Origin: Candidatus Zixiibacteriota bacterium
GTDB lineage: Bacteria > Zixibacteria > MSB-5A5 > UBA10806 > 4484-95
NCBI GenBank assembly: GCA_021159005.1
Contig: JAGGSN010000210.1
Span: 1-64,000, forward strand
Direction of reading: 5' to 3'
DNA length: 64,000 nt
In this document: piece by piece, positions 1 through 8,638 of the stretch
Position numbering within the stretch: the first letter of the stretch is position 1
How the letters are laid out: every line of letters begins with the position of its first letter
Notes under the pieces: model-generated
Told to the model about the DNA's origin: nothing
Databases searched by the model: none
What the model saw: only the letters and a program-made list of their open reading frames with translations
Made by a program: the position numbers and the translations under genes

Positions 1-152
1 TTAGCATGATCAATCTCTGGATTTCCAATCAAGTTGGGAATGACGTGGGCAGTGTGGGAATGACGTGGGTAATGTGGGAATGACGTGGGTAGTGTGGGAA
101 TGACATAATTATTACATCCGCCTAAGGCGGACAAAAGCCCGGACAGTGGTGA
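1..152 (-). mobile_element. Partial copy of the MITE-like dispersed element
   Basis: Read on the minus strand, this stretch aligns base for base with the left third of the element at 51421-51883. It has the same terminal sequence (CACTGTCCGGGCTTTT at its right edge, ending at 152), the same GTCCGCCTTAGGCGGA palindrome, the same tandem 20-bp units and the same tail reading CAACTTGATTGG. The copy runs off the window edge, so its other end is not seen. It contains no gene. The flank after 152 is AT-rich, as at the other copies. Confidence 0.7.
35..104. repeat. Tandem 20-bp repeat, 3.5 units
   Basis: Units begin TGGGAATGACGTGGG and start at 35, 55 and 75, with a half unit at 95-104. Units differ at only one or two positions. 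The same unit on the other strand occurs three times, with one 21-bp unit, at about 51470-51535 inside the related element. There are no unique spacers between units, so this is a tandem repeat and not a CRISPR array. Confidence 0.85.
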
Positions 153-428
153 ATAATTATATAACGTGTGTGGCCTCTATCTATAGTATTCTCATCCCTT
201 GAGAAAGGTTAGGGGACATATGCAATATACCCCTACGTGATTGATATTATTCCCCTCTTGAGAGGGGTTAGGGGTGTATTTTTAACGCTAAATTTTCAAC
301 ATAATTCAGAACAATATTTTAATCCATCTGTAATTATATTGCACAATCCGGATTTGTAATTGGTCTAATAAAATGAATATATTGTCGAGCTTCCATACCT
401 GACAACGCCGAGTAATTTTCGCGCTTGA
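153..428. other. Gene-free stretch with terminator-like hairpin
   Basis: No ORF is supported here. A short inverted repeat at 252-267 (CCCCTC, loop TTGA, GAGGGG) lies downstream of the minus-strand regulator gene ending at 429. A degenerate copy of the GGGG..CCCCTACG intergenic repeat sits at about 217-236. The hairpin could end transcription of the regulator gene, but it lacks a clear U-tract in that direction. Confidence 0.4.
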
Positions 429-1781
429 CTATTGCTGTGTTCTATATTCGCCTAATTTATTTCTTAGAGTTCTGGAGGTTATGCCAAGTATTTCTGCTGT
501 TCGGGCTTTATTCCAATTGTTAGCCTCTAAGGTTTTATAAATCAAACGCCGTTCCATATCTGCAATTGTAGCTCCCGCTTCATTATCGGTTTTTTCAAAA
601 CAGGGCGATCCGATCGCGACTTCCATAGGGAAATCTGAAACTTTCAATTCCTGACCTTTCGACATAACAACCGCGCGTTCAATATAGTTTTCCAATTCTC
701 TGACATTTCCCGGCCAATTATAGCTCATGAAGAATTTAATGACTTTTTCGGAAAGGTTTTTGATTGGAACTCCTTCGCGGTAACAGTATTTTTTTAAAAA
801 GTGATCGAATAATAGAGGAATATCATCAAGCCGTTCTCTCAGCGGCGGCAGATTTATTGGGATAACCTGAAGTCTGAAAAACAAATCATCCCTAAATCTT
901 CCCTTTCTAACTTCCTGTTTAAGTTCACGATTGGAAGTGGCGACAAGCCGAACATCAATAGGAATAGTCTGTCCGGAGCCAAGCCGCTCTATTTCTCTTT
1001 CCTGAATTACCCTTAGAAGCTTTACCTGTATTCGGGGAGAGATTTCAGATATTTCATCCAGCAGGAGAGTTCCGCCATTGGCCTGCTCGAAGCGGCCGAC
1101 AGTTGATTTCACGGCGCCAGTAAAAGCTCCTTTTTCATGGCCAAAAAGTTCCGATTCTATAAGACCTTCGGGCAAGGCGGCGCAATTCATTTTTATAAAA
1201 GGCTTTTCCGCCCTATAAGAATTGTAATGGATGGCTCGGGCGACCAGCTCTTTGCCGGTGCCGGTTTCGCCGTTGATAAGCACAGTTGATGGGGAATCGG
1301 CAATATTATTGATAATCTCATATATTTTCTGCATATCGGGAGATTTCCCCACAAGGCTATCGAAAGAATAATTCCCCGCAAGTTCCTGTTTAAGTTTTTT
1401 ATTTTCATCTTTGAGTTTTTTAAACTCTAAAGCTCTTTCGACCAGGATTTCGAGTTCTTTGGCATTGAATGGTTTGGTAACATAATCATAGGCGCCCAGC
1501 TTCATAGCCTCAACAGCGTTTTCAATTGTGCCGAATGCAGTTACAACCATAACCCGGCATTCGGGCTGAACTGTAATAACTGCTTTTAAAACACCCAAAC
1601 CGCTAATTCCCTGCATTTTCAAATCGGTTATAACTAAATCCAACTCCAGCTGGTTAAGTATTTCGACAGCTTTTTCACCCGAGTCTGCCTGCTCGACCTG
1701 ATACCCTTTTCTTTTTAATACTTCAATTATAAACTCTCGAACCAGGGCATCATCATCAACAACTAAAATTCTTGAATACAT
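429..1781 (-). CDS. Sigma-54-dependent response regulator, NtrC/AtoC type
   Basis: A 450-residue enhancer-binding protein that activates sigma-54 promoters once phosphorylated. An N-terminal receiver domain has its phospho-acceptor Asp at about residue 53. It is followed by an AAA+ domain with Walker A GETGTGKE (about 171-178), the sigma-54-contacting GAFTGA loop (about 218) and Walker B GTLLLDE (about 237). A Fis-type helix-turn-helix closes the protein. I place the start at the ATG at 1781 (MYSRILVVDD) because GAGG lies 8 nt upstream; a TTG at 1796 would add five residues and overlap the kinase stop. The PAS kinase directly upstream is its likely partner. No target promoter (-24/-12) was identified in the window. 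Confidence 0.95.
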   Translation of the reverse strand: MYSRILVVDDDALVREFIIEVLKRKGYQVEQADSGEKAVEILNQLELDLVITDLKMQGISGLGVLKAVITVQPECRVMVVTAFGTIENAVEAMKLGAYDYVTKPFNAKELEILVERALEFKKLKDENKKLKQELAGNYSFDSLVGKSPDMQKIYEIINNIADSPSTVLINGETGTGKELVARAIHYNSYRAEKPFIKMNCAALPEGLIESELFGHEKGAFTGAVKSTVGRFEQANGGTLLLDEISEISPRIQVKLLRVIQEREIERLGSGQTIPIDVRLVATSNRELKQEVRKGRFRDDLFFRLQVIPINLPPLRERLDDIPLLFDHFLKKYCYREGVPIKNLSEKVIKFFMSYNWPGNVRELENYIERAVVMSKGQELKVSDFPMEVAIGSPCFEKTDNEAGATIADMERRLIYKTLEANNWNKARTAEILGITSRTLRNKLGEYRTQQ

Positions 1782-1792
1782 ACTACAATACC

Positions 1793-2995
1793 TCAAATTG
1801 GCAAATCTATTATAAAAACAGCTCCGCCGTTTTCTGATATTCCGGAATCAATAACGCCATTATGAAAATCAACAACCTTTTTTACCATAGACAACCCCAA
1901 TCCGATACCGTTGTTGCGAGTAGTATAAAAAGGTTTGAATAATTTTTCCTTTTCTTCTATGGAAAATCCTTTGCCAGTATCAATGAATTTTATTCTTAAA
2001 TTATTGCTATTTATAATTTCCAAAGTTACGGTTACCGTCCCACCGTCAGGTTCCATAATCTGACAGGCATTTTGAATAATATTGATAAATGCCTGCCGCA
2101 GTAATATTGGATCAAACTTGTAAGATATCGATTCGACATCGGTTTTGAAATCGATTACACTATTAACAGCATACGGTTCGTTTGAGAGCGATTTAATAAT
2201 ATTCTCAATAAAGTTCACCATATCAAGTTCGAGATATTTTGGTTCCATTTTCTTTGTGAAATCTAAAAGGCTGGTTATGATTCTGTTTAGCTCTTTTGCG
2301 CCGGTTGATATCTTTTTAGATATCAAAGATGAAGAATGGTCTTCAGGCAAATCTCTTTGCAAAAGATCAGTAAAACCAATAATACCGGCTAACGGATTCC
2401 TAACCTGATGAGCAACAGTAGCCGCCATCTCACCCAAAGCCGCCAGCGCCGATACATGACGTATGGTTTCTCTCAATTTCTTCTCAGCAGAAATATCATA
2501 TAATATTTCCACCACGCCGCAAAACACATTATCGTCATCAAAGATTTTGCTTGATGAATAACCTACTGGCTGAGCGCCAAACCATTTTTCGCCATGAACC
2601 TTAATTTCCTTGCTTTCCAGCAAATTATATGTTGGCGCATGCTCATCCTGTGGAAAGACATCTTGATAATTAGTATTAAGAATATCAATTTTTGAAATAC
2701 CTGTCAATCTTTCGGCCGCCTTATTAAATAAATTTATACTCCCGTCAATGCCAAAAACCACAACTCCGGCATTTAGGCATTCGAGGATATTATTCAGATA
2801 TACCGAAAGTTTGCTGTTGCTTACTAATGCTTCGGTTAACTGTATATTAGTCTGTTCGAGTTGTTGGCTTTGCAGTTCGAATTTTTCTGATATTTCCTGA
2901 TAATCTTTCTGAAATTTTTCAGCCAAATCAGAAATGGAAATATAAGAATCTGAGATTCTCTTTAAGTTGTTTAATTTTTGATTATCTTTTCTCAT
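1793..2995 (-). CDS. PAS-domain sensor histidine kinase
   Basis: A 400-residue soluble kinase with no membrane segment. Residues 1-65 are predicted coiled coil. A PAS domain (about 67-170) follows, then a HisKA domain with the phospho-accepting His at 196 (VAHQVRNPLAG) and a HATPase domain with N-box Asn 309, G1 box DTGKG (339-343) and G2 box GIGLGLS (363-369). All catalytic motifs are intact. It ends 12 nt before the preferred start of the NtrC-type regulator, so the two form an AtoS/NtrB-like two-component pair. The signal sensed by the PAS domain cannot be told from sequence. The Shine-Dalgarno is weak. Confidence 0.93.
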   Translation of the reverse strand: MRKDNQKLNNLKRISDSYISISDLAEKFQKDYQEISEKFELQSQQLEQTNIQLTEALVSNSKLSVYLNNILECLNAGVVVFGIDGSINLFNKAAERLTGISKIDILNTNYQDVFPQDEHAPTYNLLESKEIKVHGEKWFGAQPVGYSSSKIFDDDNVFCGVVEILYDISAEKKLRETIRHVSALAALGEMAATVAHQVRNPLAGIIGFTDLLQRDLPEDHSSSLISKKISTGAKELNRIITSLLDFTKKMEPKYLELDMVNFIENIIKSLSNEPYAVNSVIDFKTDVESISYKFDPILLRQAFINIIQNACQIMEPDGGTVTVTLEIINSNNLRIKFIDTGKGFSIEEKEKLFKPFYTTRNNGIGLGLSMVKKVVDFHNGVIDSGISENGGAVFIIDLPI

Positions 2996-3260
2996 AGTTA
3001 TTATTTTACCATAAACCTGAAATATTTCAATTGTTTTATTTGATTATTTTTCACAACATTTTCTGCGAATTAATAGTACAGCCTGTAAAAATAGAATAAT
3101 GTTCCCATAACTTTAGTCATAATCAACTTCTTAGTATTTAATTTTGGAGTGTATAACTTCCGAAAAACAACTTCTTACCGTACAACTTTTATCTGAACTC
3201 CGTGTTATTGCAGCCAGCATTTTAAATCAAACATCAGGCTGGCAAAAATAAATAGTACTA

Positions 3261-4334
3261 CTAGAAACAATTCACAATTTCTGAAGCCATATGCTGAAGC
3301 GGAACAACTCTATCGGCTAAATTATTTTCCACTACTGCTCTTGGCATGCCGTACACTATACATGTTTCTTCATTTTGAGCAAAAACTGCTCCTCCTTTAC
3401 TTTTAACAAGCCGCATACCCTCCAAACCATCCGCGCCCATTCCGGTTAATATCACTCCAAGAACTCGTGAGCCATACCCCTCTGCTACAGACTTGACCAT
3501 AACATCCACCGCCGGTTTGTGAAGCGTATCGGTTGGCTCATCAGATAAACGCACTTGCGATAATGATGGCATTTTTCTTACAAGCAAATGTTTATCGCCA
3601 GGAGCGATATATACGGTGCCGGGATTTAATTGTTCGCCTTGTTCGGCCTCTTTTACGTTAACTTTAGAAAGTGAATTAAGTCTTTCGGCTAAGGATTTGG
3701 TAAACAGCGGCGGCATGTGCTGTACAACTGTTACCGGTACTGGCAGATTTTTTGGTAAAAGCGGAATGATAGCCTGAAGCGCCGGCGGGCCGCCGGTTGA
3801 GACTCCGATAGCTATAATGCTTGCGTTTAGCTTTTTTCCCTTACTTTTCAGCGAGCTTGCGCCCATAGTTGTTGCTACGGATATTGTTGGCTTGCTGCTG
3901 TTTTTGTTCCGAAAAGCCCTGATAAGACGCGCTTTATTTAAGGCAATATCCTTAATCTTTTTAAGCAATTCCTCTTTTATATTAACAATATCAAGAGCCA
4001 CAAAAGATAACTGTTTTGGGATAAAATCAACCGCTCCCAGCGAAAAAGCCTCGAGCGTAGCCGATGCCCCGTCAGTAGTAAGCGAACTTAGCATCATAAC
4101 CGGCGTGGGATTCTCGTTCATTATATGCTTCAAAGCCGTAAGCCCATCCATTCTCGGCATCTCGATATCCAAAGTTACAATATCGGGCTTAAGCTTTTTG
4201 ACCATCTCGATGCCTTCTAACCCGTTGTTAGCCGTGCCAACAACCTTGATGTCAGGGTCGGACTCTAAAAGCATTGATATTGCTTTCCGCATAAAAGCGG
4301 AATCATCTACAACTAAAACTTTTATTTGTATCAT
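3261..4334 (-). CDS. cheB: CheB protein-glutamate methylesterase
   Basis: A 357-residue response regulator that removes methyl groups from (and deamidates) chemoreceptors when phosphorylated by CheA. The receiver domain carries Asp 56. The C-terminal methylesterase domain carries the catalytic triad Ser 179 (GVSTGG), His 206 (VQHMPP) and Asp 302 (GMGADG). Length is normal for CheB. It starts 10 nt after cheA and is the last gene of the chemosensory run. A 265-bp gap separates it from the kinase gene at 2995. No receptor gene is visible nearby, so its substrate must be encoded elsewhere. Confidence 0.96.
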   Translation of the reverse strand: MIQIKVLVVDDSAFMRKAISMLLESDPDIKVVGTANNGLEGIEMVKKLKPDIVTLDIEMPRMDGLTALKHIMNENPTPVMMLSSLTTDGASATLEAFSLGAVDFIPKQLSFVALDIVNIKEELLKKIKDIALNKARLIRAFRNKNSSKPTISVATTMGASSLKSKGKKLNASIIAIGVSTGGPPALQAIIPLLPKNLPVPVTVVQHMPPLFTKSLAERLNSLSKVNVKEAEQGEQLNPGTVYIAPGDKHLLVRKMPSLSQVRLSDEPTDTLHKPAVDVMVKSVAEGYGSRVLGVILTGMGADGLEGMRLVKSKGGAVFAQNEETCIVYGMPRAVVENNLADRVVPLQHMASEIVNCF

Positions 4335-4344
4335 GATTTTTCTT

Positions 4345-6117
4345 CTAAACTAACTCAAAAAGGCTTGCCAGATCTATAATAAGCCTCACTCTGCCGTCGC
4401 CCATGATTGTAGCACCCGCCACACCGGGCGTTTCACCCAGGTAATCGCCCATTGATTTAATAACGATTTCTTCTTGTCCGACAAGCGAATCGACGATTAA
4501 TCCCATTCTCTTTTCGGCTAAACCGACAACCACGATTCTTAAGTTGTCCCTATTTTCGGGAGATATGTTAAATAATACATGAGTTAATTCCACAATAGGC
4601 AGTATGCTGTCGCGAAGCTTTATTACCGGTTTTTGATTTATATATTTAACTTGACCTATAGGCACAATCACGGTTTCAATAACTGACGCAAGCGGCACTG
4701 CAAAAACATCCTTGCCACACTTTACCAGCAATCCTTGAACTATCGCCAGAGTAAGAGGAAGCCTTATCGTTACCAGAGATCCTTTCCCCTCTTCGCTAGA
4801 TAGTTCAATAGTGCCTTTTAGTTTTTCAATGTTTGTTCTTACTACATCCATCCCTACACCGCGCCCCGAAACTAAAGTTGTTGTTCTCGCGGTAGATAAG
4901 CCGGGTTGGAATATATAGGAAAGAATTTCCTTTTGCGCCATTTGTTCTACAGCCTCAGGAGAAGCTAAACCTTTTTCAATAATCTTCTTCTTAATAGACT
5001 CCAAATTCATTCCTTTGCCGTCATCCCCCACCTTGATAACAATATTATTTCCTTCCTGACAAGCAGATAGTTCAATTGTACCGCGTTCAGGTTTGCCGGC
5101 GTTCACCCTGTCTTCAGGCAATTCAATTCCATGGTCGGCCGAGTTTCGAATCAGATGCATTAAAGGATCATTGATTTCCTCGATTACCGATTTATCAAGT
5201 TCTGTATCCTCGCCTGAAATTTCCAAGTCCATTTTTTTGGATAATTCACGTGAAAGGTCGCGTACAATTCGCGGGAATTTGTTGAATACATGACCAATCT
5301 GCAGCATTCTCATTTTCATAATGGCCACATGAAGTTCGGTGGTCATAAAACTGATGTCTGATGCTGCCTGAACAAGTCGTTCTACATTTTGGTCGGCCTC
5401 ATGTGCGCCCTGAAGTATGTTTGTTGTCTGTATAAGGGCGTTTCTATGAAGCACCAGTTCGCCAACCATATTAACCAAACTATCCAACCTGTCGACGCCA
5501 ACCCTGATAGTTGATTCGATAACATTGCTTGCGCTTTTCTTAGGTGGCGCAGAACTTGAAACCGCCGCTTCAGTCCGTGGAGATTCCTTTGGCTTATCGG
5601 AAGCTGCTGTTTCTGCTTTTATTTCGGTTGTTTCAGCCGCCGTTTCACCTTTGGTTTCCTCTACTTCAACGCTTGCTGAATCAGCTGCTTGCGGTTTTGA
5701 TTCAGGGAGCGGTTCGCTATTGTAAATTGCGGTTAGCTTAGAAATAATTCCGGAGGTGTCGGTATTACCCTGCTGATTATCGATTATATCCTGTAAAACC
5801 AACTTAACATAATCGACAGCCTCAAGCAGAACATCCATTACTTTTTCCGTAACCTGTAGTTCGTTTTTACGAAGCTTATTTAGCACATCCTCCATGCGGT
5901 GAGTCAAATTCATCAGGTGGTCATATCCCAGAAACCCGGAGGTACCCTTCATTGTATGAGCGCCCCTGAATATGGAATTTAGTAGTTCTAAGTCATGGGG
6001 GTCCTTTTCGAGTTTAATCAGATCTGAATCTAAAGATTCGACAATCTCAGTAGTTTCTATCATAAACTCATCTATAATTTCCTGCATATCATCTAACGAA
6101 TTATCGGTTTCACTCAT
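4345..6117 (-). CDS. cheA: CheA chemotaxis histidine kinase
   Basis: A 590-residue kinase with an N-terminal HPt (P1) domain holding the phospho-His at residue 54 (FRGAHTMKGTSGFLGY). A roughly 70-residue Ala/Glu/Thr-rich linker (about 130-200) stands where the CheY-docking P2 domain would be. Then come the P3 dimerisation domain, the P4 ATPase domain (N-box LIRNSADHG, G1 DDGKGM, G2 GRGVGMD) and a C-terminal CheW-like P5 domain. It phosphorylates CheY, CheB and possibly the extra receivers of this locus. Start at 6117 is supported by GGAG 6 nt upstream. No stand-alone CheW gene lies in the locus; the CheV-like protein at 52009-53379 could supply an adaptor. Confidence 0.96.
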   Translation of the reverse strand: MSETDNSLDDMQEIIDEFMIETTEIVESLDSDLIKLEKDPHDLELLNSIFRGAHTMKGTSGFLGYDHLMNLTHRMEDVLNKLRKNELQVTEKVMDVLLEAVDYVKLVLQDIIDNQQGNTDTSGIISKLTAIYNSEPLPESKPQAADSASVEVEETKGETAAETTEIKAETAASDKPKESPRTEAAVSSSAPPKKSASNVIESTIRVGVDRLDSLVNMVGELVLHRNALIQTTNILQGAHEADQNVERLVQAASDISFMTTELHVAIMKMRMLQIGHVFNKFPRIVRDLSRELSKKMDLEISGEDTELDKSVIEEINDPLMHLIRNSADHGIELPEDRVNAGKPERGTIELSACQEGNNIVIKVGDDGKGMNLESIKKKIIEKGLASPEAVEQMAQKEILSYIFQPGLSTARTTTLVSGRGVGMDVVRTNIEKLKGTIELSSEEGKGSLVTIRLPLTLAIVQGLLVKCGKDVFAVPLASVIETVIVPIGQVKYINQKPVIKLRDSILPIVELTHVLFNISPENRDNLRIVVVGLAEKRMGLIVDSLVGQEEIVIKSMGDYLGETPGVAGATIMGDGRVRLIIDLASLFELV

Positions 6118-6188
6118 TATTTGCTCCAGTAAGAAAAGTTTAGCATTTACACAGTTTTGAAAACTAGATCGGCTATTTCAAAATTATA

Positions 6189-6797
6189 TTACCGGTTTTT
6201 AATGATATCATCGATTTCCCGCTGCTGTTTTTTGTCTTCTACGGTAAATTCTGCATTGGGATCGAAAGCGCGCTGTTTTTTAGTGCCTTTGTTTTTAACA
6301 ATACCATTTTTGTTGCCAATAGCGTTAAGCAGGGACATTAATCTATCCTCAACATCATCAAGCAGCGTTATAGCATGATCCACCTGCTGAGTAGTAATAT
6401 CCTGAAACTGCATAGCATCCATGATATTGAACAGATCATTGAGATTACTCACGGTATTTTTTCCGACTTTATCCATTAATGACTCTAATTCATTTGATGC
6501 TGACAACACTTCTCTGGGGATTAGTTCTTTAATCTTGCTAACCCATTCACTGATTTCAGATTCACGATTATTGATAGCTTCTACCATATCCAAAACTCTA
6601 TTAGTGGCTTGTTCGGTTTGTTCGGTTACTTTTTCAAGTTGTTGAGCGGTCGTAGGAACTTTTTTAACTGATTCCACAATAGGTTTGCGTATTTGACGGA
6701 ATGCTTCCATCATTTTACTTACGGATGATGTTAATTCTTTTAATTCGTTGCTTATCATACCGGTAATTTCAATTTTGTTTATCTTTTTTGCTGTCAT
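6189..6797 (-). CDS. CheZ-like CheY-P phosphatase
   Basis: A 202-residue, mostly helical protein. The motif AMQFQDITTQQ (residues 128-138) matches the CheZ active-site helix and keeps the catalytic Asp (133) and Gln (137) spaced D-x3-Q. The C-terminus EIDDIIKNR resembles the CheY-P-binding peptide at the end of CheZ. It should dephosphorylate the CheY encoded just upstream. The start is the ATG at 6797, with GGAGG 7 nt before it; a longer reading frame upstream overlaps cheY and is not supported. Called CheZ-like by motif, since overall identity to proteobacterial CheZ cannot be judged here. Confidence 0.85.
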   Translation of the reverse strand: MTAKKINKIEITGMISNELKELTSSVSKMMEAFRQIRKPIVESVKKVPTTAQQLEKVTEQTEQATNRVLDMVEAINNRESEISEWVSKIKELIPREVLSASNELESLMDKVGKNTVSNLNDLFNIMDAMQFQDITTQQVDHAITLLDDVEDRLMSLLNAIGNKNGIVKNKGTKKQRAFDPNAEFTVEDKKQQREIDDIIKNR

Positions 6798-6810
6798 CCC
6801 TAATCCTCCA

Positions 6811-7188
6811 CTAAATAGATTGAAGTACTTGATTAATCTTTTCCGCAAGTGTCTCTGGCGTAAAAGGTTTAACGATGTAATTGTTAACTCCGGCATCCAT
6901 AGCTTGAATAATATCATCCTTGACAGACCTGGTTGTAATCATCAAAACGGGCATAGATTTTAGACTATCATCGGCTCTGAGCGTAGTAACAAATGTCAAG
7001 CCGTCCATTTCGGGCATATTCCAATCAGTAATAACAAAATCGAATTTGTCTATTTTTAGCTTTGCCAAAGCATCTTTACCGTCGCATGCTTCGGCAACAT
7101 TATTGAAGCCGGCTCTTTTCAATGTGTTGAGAATAATTCTCCGCATAGTTGGAGAATCGTCCACAGCTAATATTTTTATATCAGACAC
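6811..7188 (-). CDS. cheY: CheY-type single-domain response regulator
   Basis: A 125-residue receiver with the full active site: acidic pair D10/D11, phospho-acceptor Asp 55 in the CheY-like context DWNMPEMDG, Thr in MITTR and Lys 107 in VKPF. It has no output domain, so it acts by protein contact, classically on the flagellar switch or another motor. GTG start at 7188 with AGGAGGG 5 nt upstream, a strong ribosome binding site. It lies 13 nt before the CheZ-like gene, which is the natural partner. Confidence 0.94.
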   Translation of the reverse strand: MSDIKILAVDDSPTMRRIILNTLKRAGFNNVAEACDGKDALAKLKIDKFDFVITDWNMPEMDGLTFVTTLRADDSLKSMPVLMITTRSVKDDIIQAMDAGVNNYIVKPFTPETLAEKINQVLQSI

Positions 7189-7200
7189 TCTATCCCTCCT

Positions 7201-7593
7201 TTATATAGCAGGCTGCTTTGTTTTCAGATACTTTGACACTTCAGCCATCAGAACTGGTGGCTTGAAAGGTTTCACTAAATATGACGAGGCGCCAACTTTG
7301 GTTCCAAGTTTCTTGTCTTTTTCCTCCTCCTCAGAAGACAGAATGATAATTGGAACATTAGTATACGCAGGGTTTTCCCTAACTGTTTTAATTAATTCGT
7401 AGCCGTCAACATTCGGCATGTTAAGATCTGTTATTATCAGGTCAACTTCTTTCTCAAGTGATGACATTTTTTCAATGGCATCCATACCATCACAGGCAGT
7501 AACAACCTTACAGCCTGATGACCTTAATGCGAAAGAAACAAATTTGACAACTGTCGGAGAATCGTCAACTACCATTATCAGATTTTCGTTCAT
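7201..7593 (-). CDS. Single-domain response regulator
   Basis: A 130-residue receiver with VVDDSP acidic pocket, phospho-acceptor Asp in ITDLNMPNVDGYE and the conserved Lys in LVKPFKPP. The start is placed at ATG 7593 because GGAG stands 6 nt upstream; a second in-frame ATG at 7605 has no such site. Only 12 nt separate it from cheY. Two adjacent CheY-like proteins usually mean that one drives the output and the other serves as a phosphate sink or second output. Which is which cannot be read from sequence. Confidence 0.92.
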   Translation of the reverse strand: MNENLIMVVDDSPTVVKFVSFALRSSGCKVVTACDGMDAIEKMSSLEKEVDLIITDLNMPNVDGYELIKTVRENPAYTNVPIIILSSEEEEKDKKLGTKVGASSYLVKPFKPPVLMAEVSKYLKTKQPAI

Positions 7594-7610
7594 ATCGTAC
7601 TCCATAAATA

Positions 7611-8531
7611 TTATTCTTTTTTATACACAAGCCCATTTTTCAAGTAAACAAGTTTAAAAGCCTTGCTAATACCATGCAGCGATTCCGAATGACCAATAAA
7701 ATAGTAGCCGTTCTTAACAAGACTGCTATAAAAAGATTTAGTTATTTTTCTCTTAACCTCATCCGAAAAATAAATCGTAACATTCCGGCAGAAAATAATA
7801 TCTATGTTCTTTATTAATGACATTTTTAATGAATCCGTCATATTTATCTGAGAGAATTGAATCAGCTTTTTAACTATGTCATTAATATGATAAACACTGC
7901 CTTTTTTAGTAAAATACTTATCTTTATAATATTTAGGAGTAGTCCGCAGAGACAATTCATGATAGATGCCTTTTCTGGCGGCTTGAAGAACATCTAAAGA
8001 TATATCGTTGGCGATTATCTCAATATTATAAGTTTGCCAATTGGGAATTTTCTCCATAACAGTCATTGAAAGCGTAAATGGTTCTTCTCCGGTAGAACAA
8101 CCGGCGCTCCATATTCTCAAGTTCTTATTATTGGTTTTAGCTTTTTCTTTTATCACCATAGGTAATACCTCGTCGCTAAAAGCAGTAATCTGAGGTAGAT
8201 TGCGAAAAAAGGATGTTTCATTTGTCGTCAGCAGGTTCATTAAGACATTGAATTCTTTCAAGCTGGTATCATATTTAACCATATAGAAATAGTCTTTGAA
8301 GTTTTTGATGCCGAGTTGATTCATTCTATTCGAAAGACGGTTTTTAATCAGATACATTTTATTTTCATGAAAAAACATGCCGCATTTTTCATGGATGAAA
8401 TCTCTAAAATTTATAAAATCCTCGGTTTTAAGTTCGATTGTTTTTATTGATACAGAAAATGCTGGCGCAGATTTGACGACCGTACTTCTACCCCCAACAT
8501 CCTTTTTAGGCAATTTCGCAGTTAATGTCAT
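7611..8531 (-). CDS. cheR: CheR chemoreceptor methyltransferase
   Basis: A 306-residue SAM-dependent enzyme that methylates receptor glutamates, opposing CheB. After a roughly 35-residue extension come the helical N-domain, TTNETSFFRN, the SAM-binding loop WSAGCSTGEEP, FCRNVTIYF and the final GHSESL. These are all CheR hallmarks. AGGTG lies upstream of the ATG at 8531. It stops 17 nt before the preferred start of the response regulator at 7593. Presence of both CheR and CheB implies methylated receptors exist elsewhere in the genome. Confidence 0.95.
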   Translation of the reverse strand: MTLTAKLPKKDVGGRSTVVKSAPAFSVSIKTIELKTEDFINFRDFIHEKCGMFFHENKMYLIKNRLSNRMNQLGIKNFKDYFYMVKYDTSLKEFNVLMNLLTTNETSFFRNLPQITAFSDEVLPMVIKEKAKTNNKNLRIWSAGCSTGEEPFTLSMTVMEKIPNWQTYNIEIIANDISLDVLQAARKGIYHELSLRTTPKYYKDKYFTKKGSVYHINDIVKKLIQFSQINMTDSLKMSLIKNIDIIFCRNVTIYFSDEVKRKITKSFYSSLVKNGYYFIGHSESLHGISKAFKLVYLKNGLVYKKE

Positions 8532-8638
8532 AATTTCACCTATACTCTTATATCTATTTACCTAAGTATTTAATGATTAAATACACCATTCCTTCTTTAA
8601 TAAACTGCATGAATCAGTTCGTTAGCTACAGTACCGTT

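Noticed and set aside
35-104. Possible CRISPR array from regular short repeats
   Set aside because: Units of 20 bp follow each other directly with no unique spacers, and no cas gene is present. It is part of the MITE-like element.
3817-4353. 178-codon plus-strand ORF opposite cheB
   Set aside because: Long only because cheB codon use leaves the opposite strand open; its product has no domain and the cheB motifs are complete.
5525-5741. Two plus-strand ORFs opposite the cheA linker
   Set aside because: They are antisense shadows of the Ala/Glu-rich linker of CheA and have low-complexity products.
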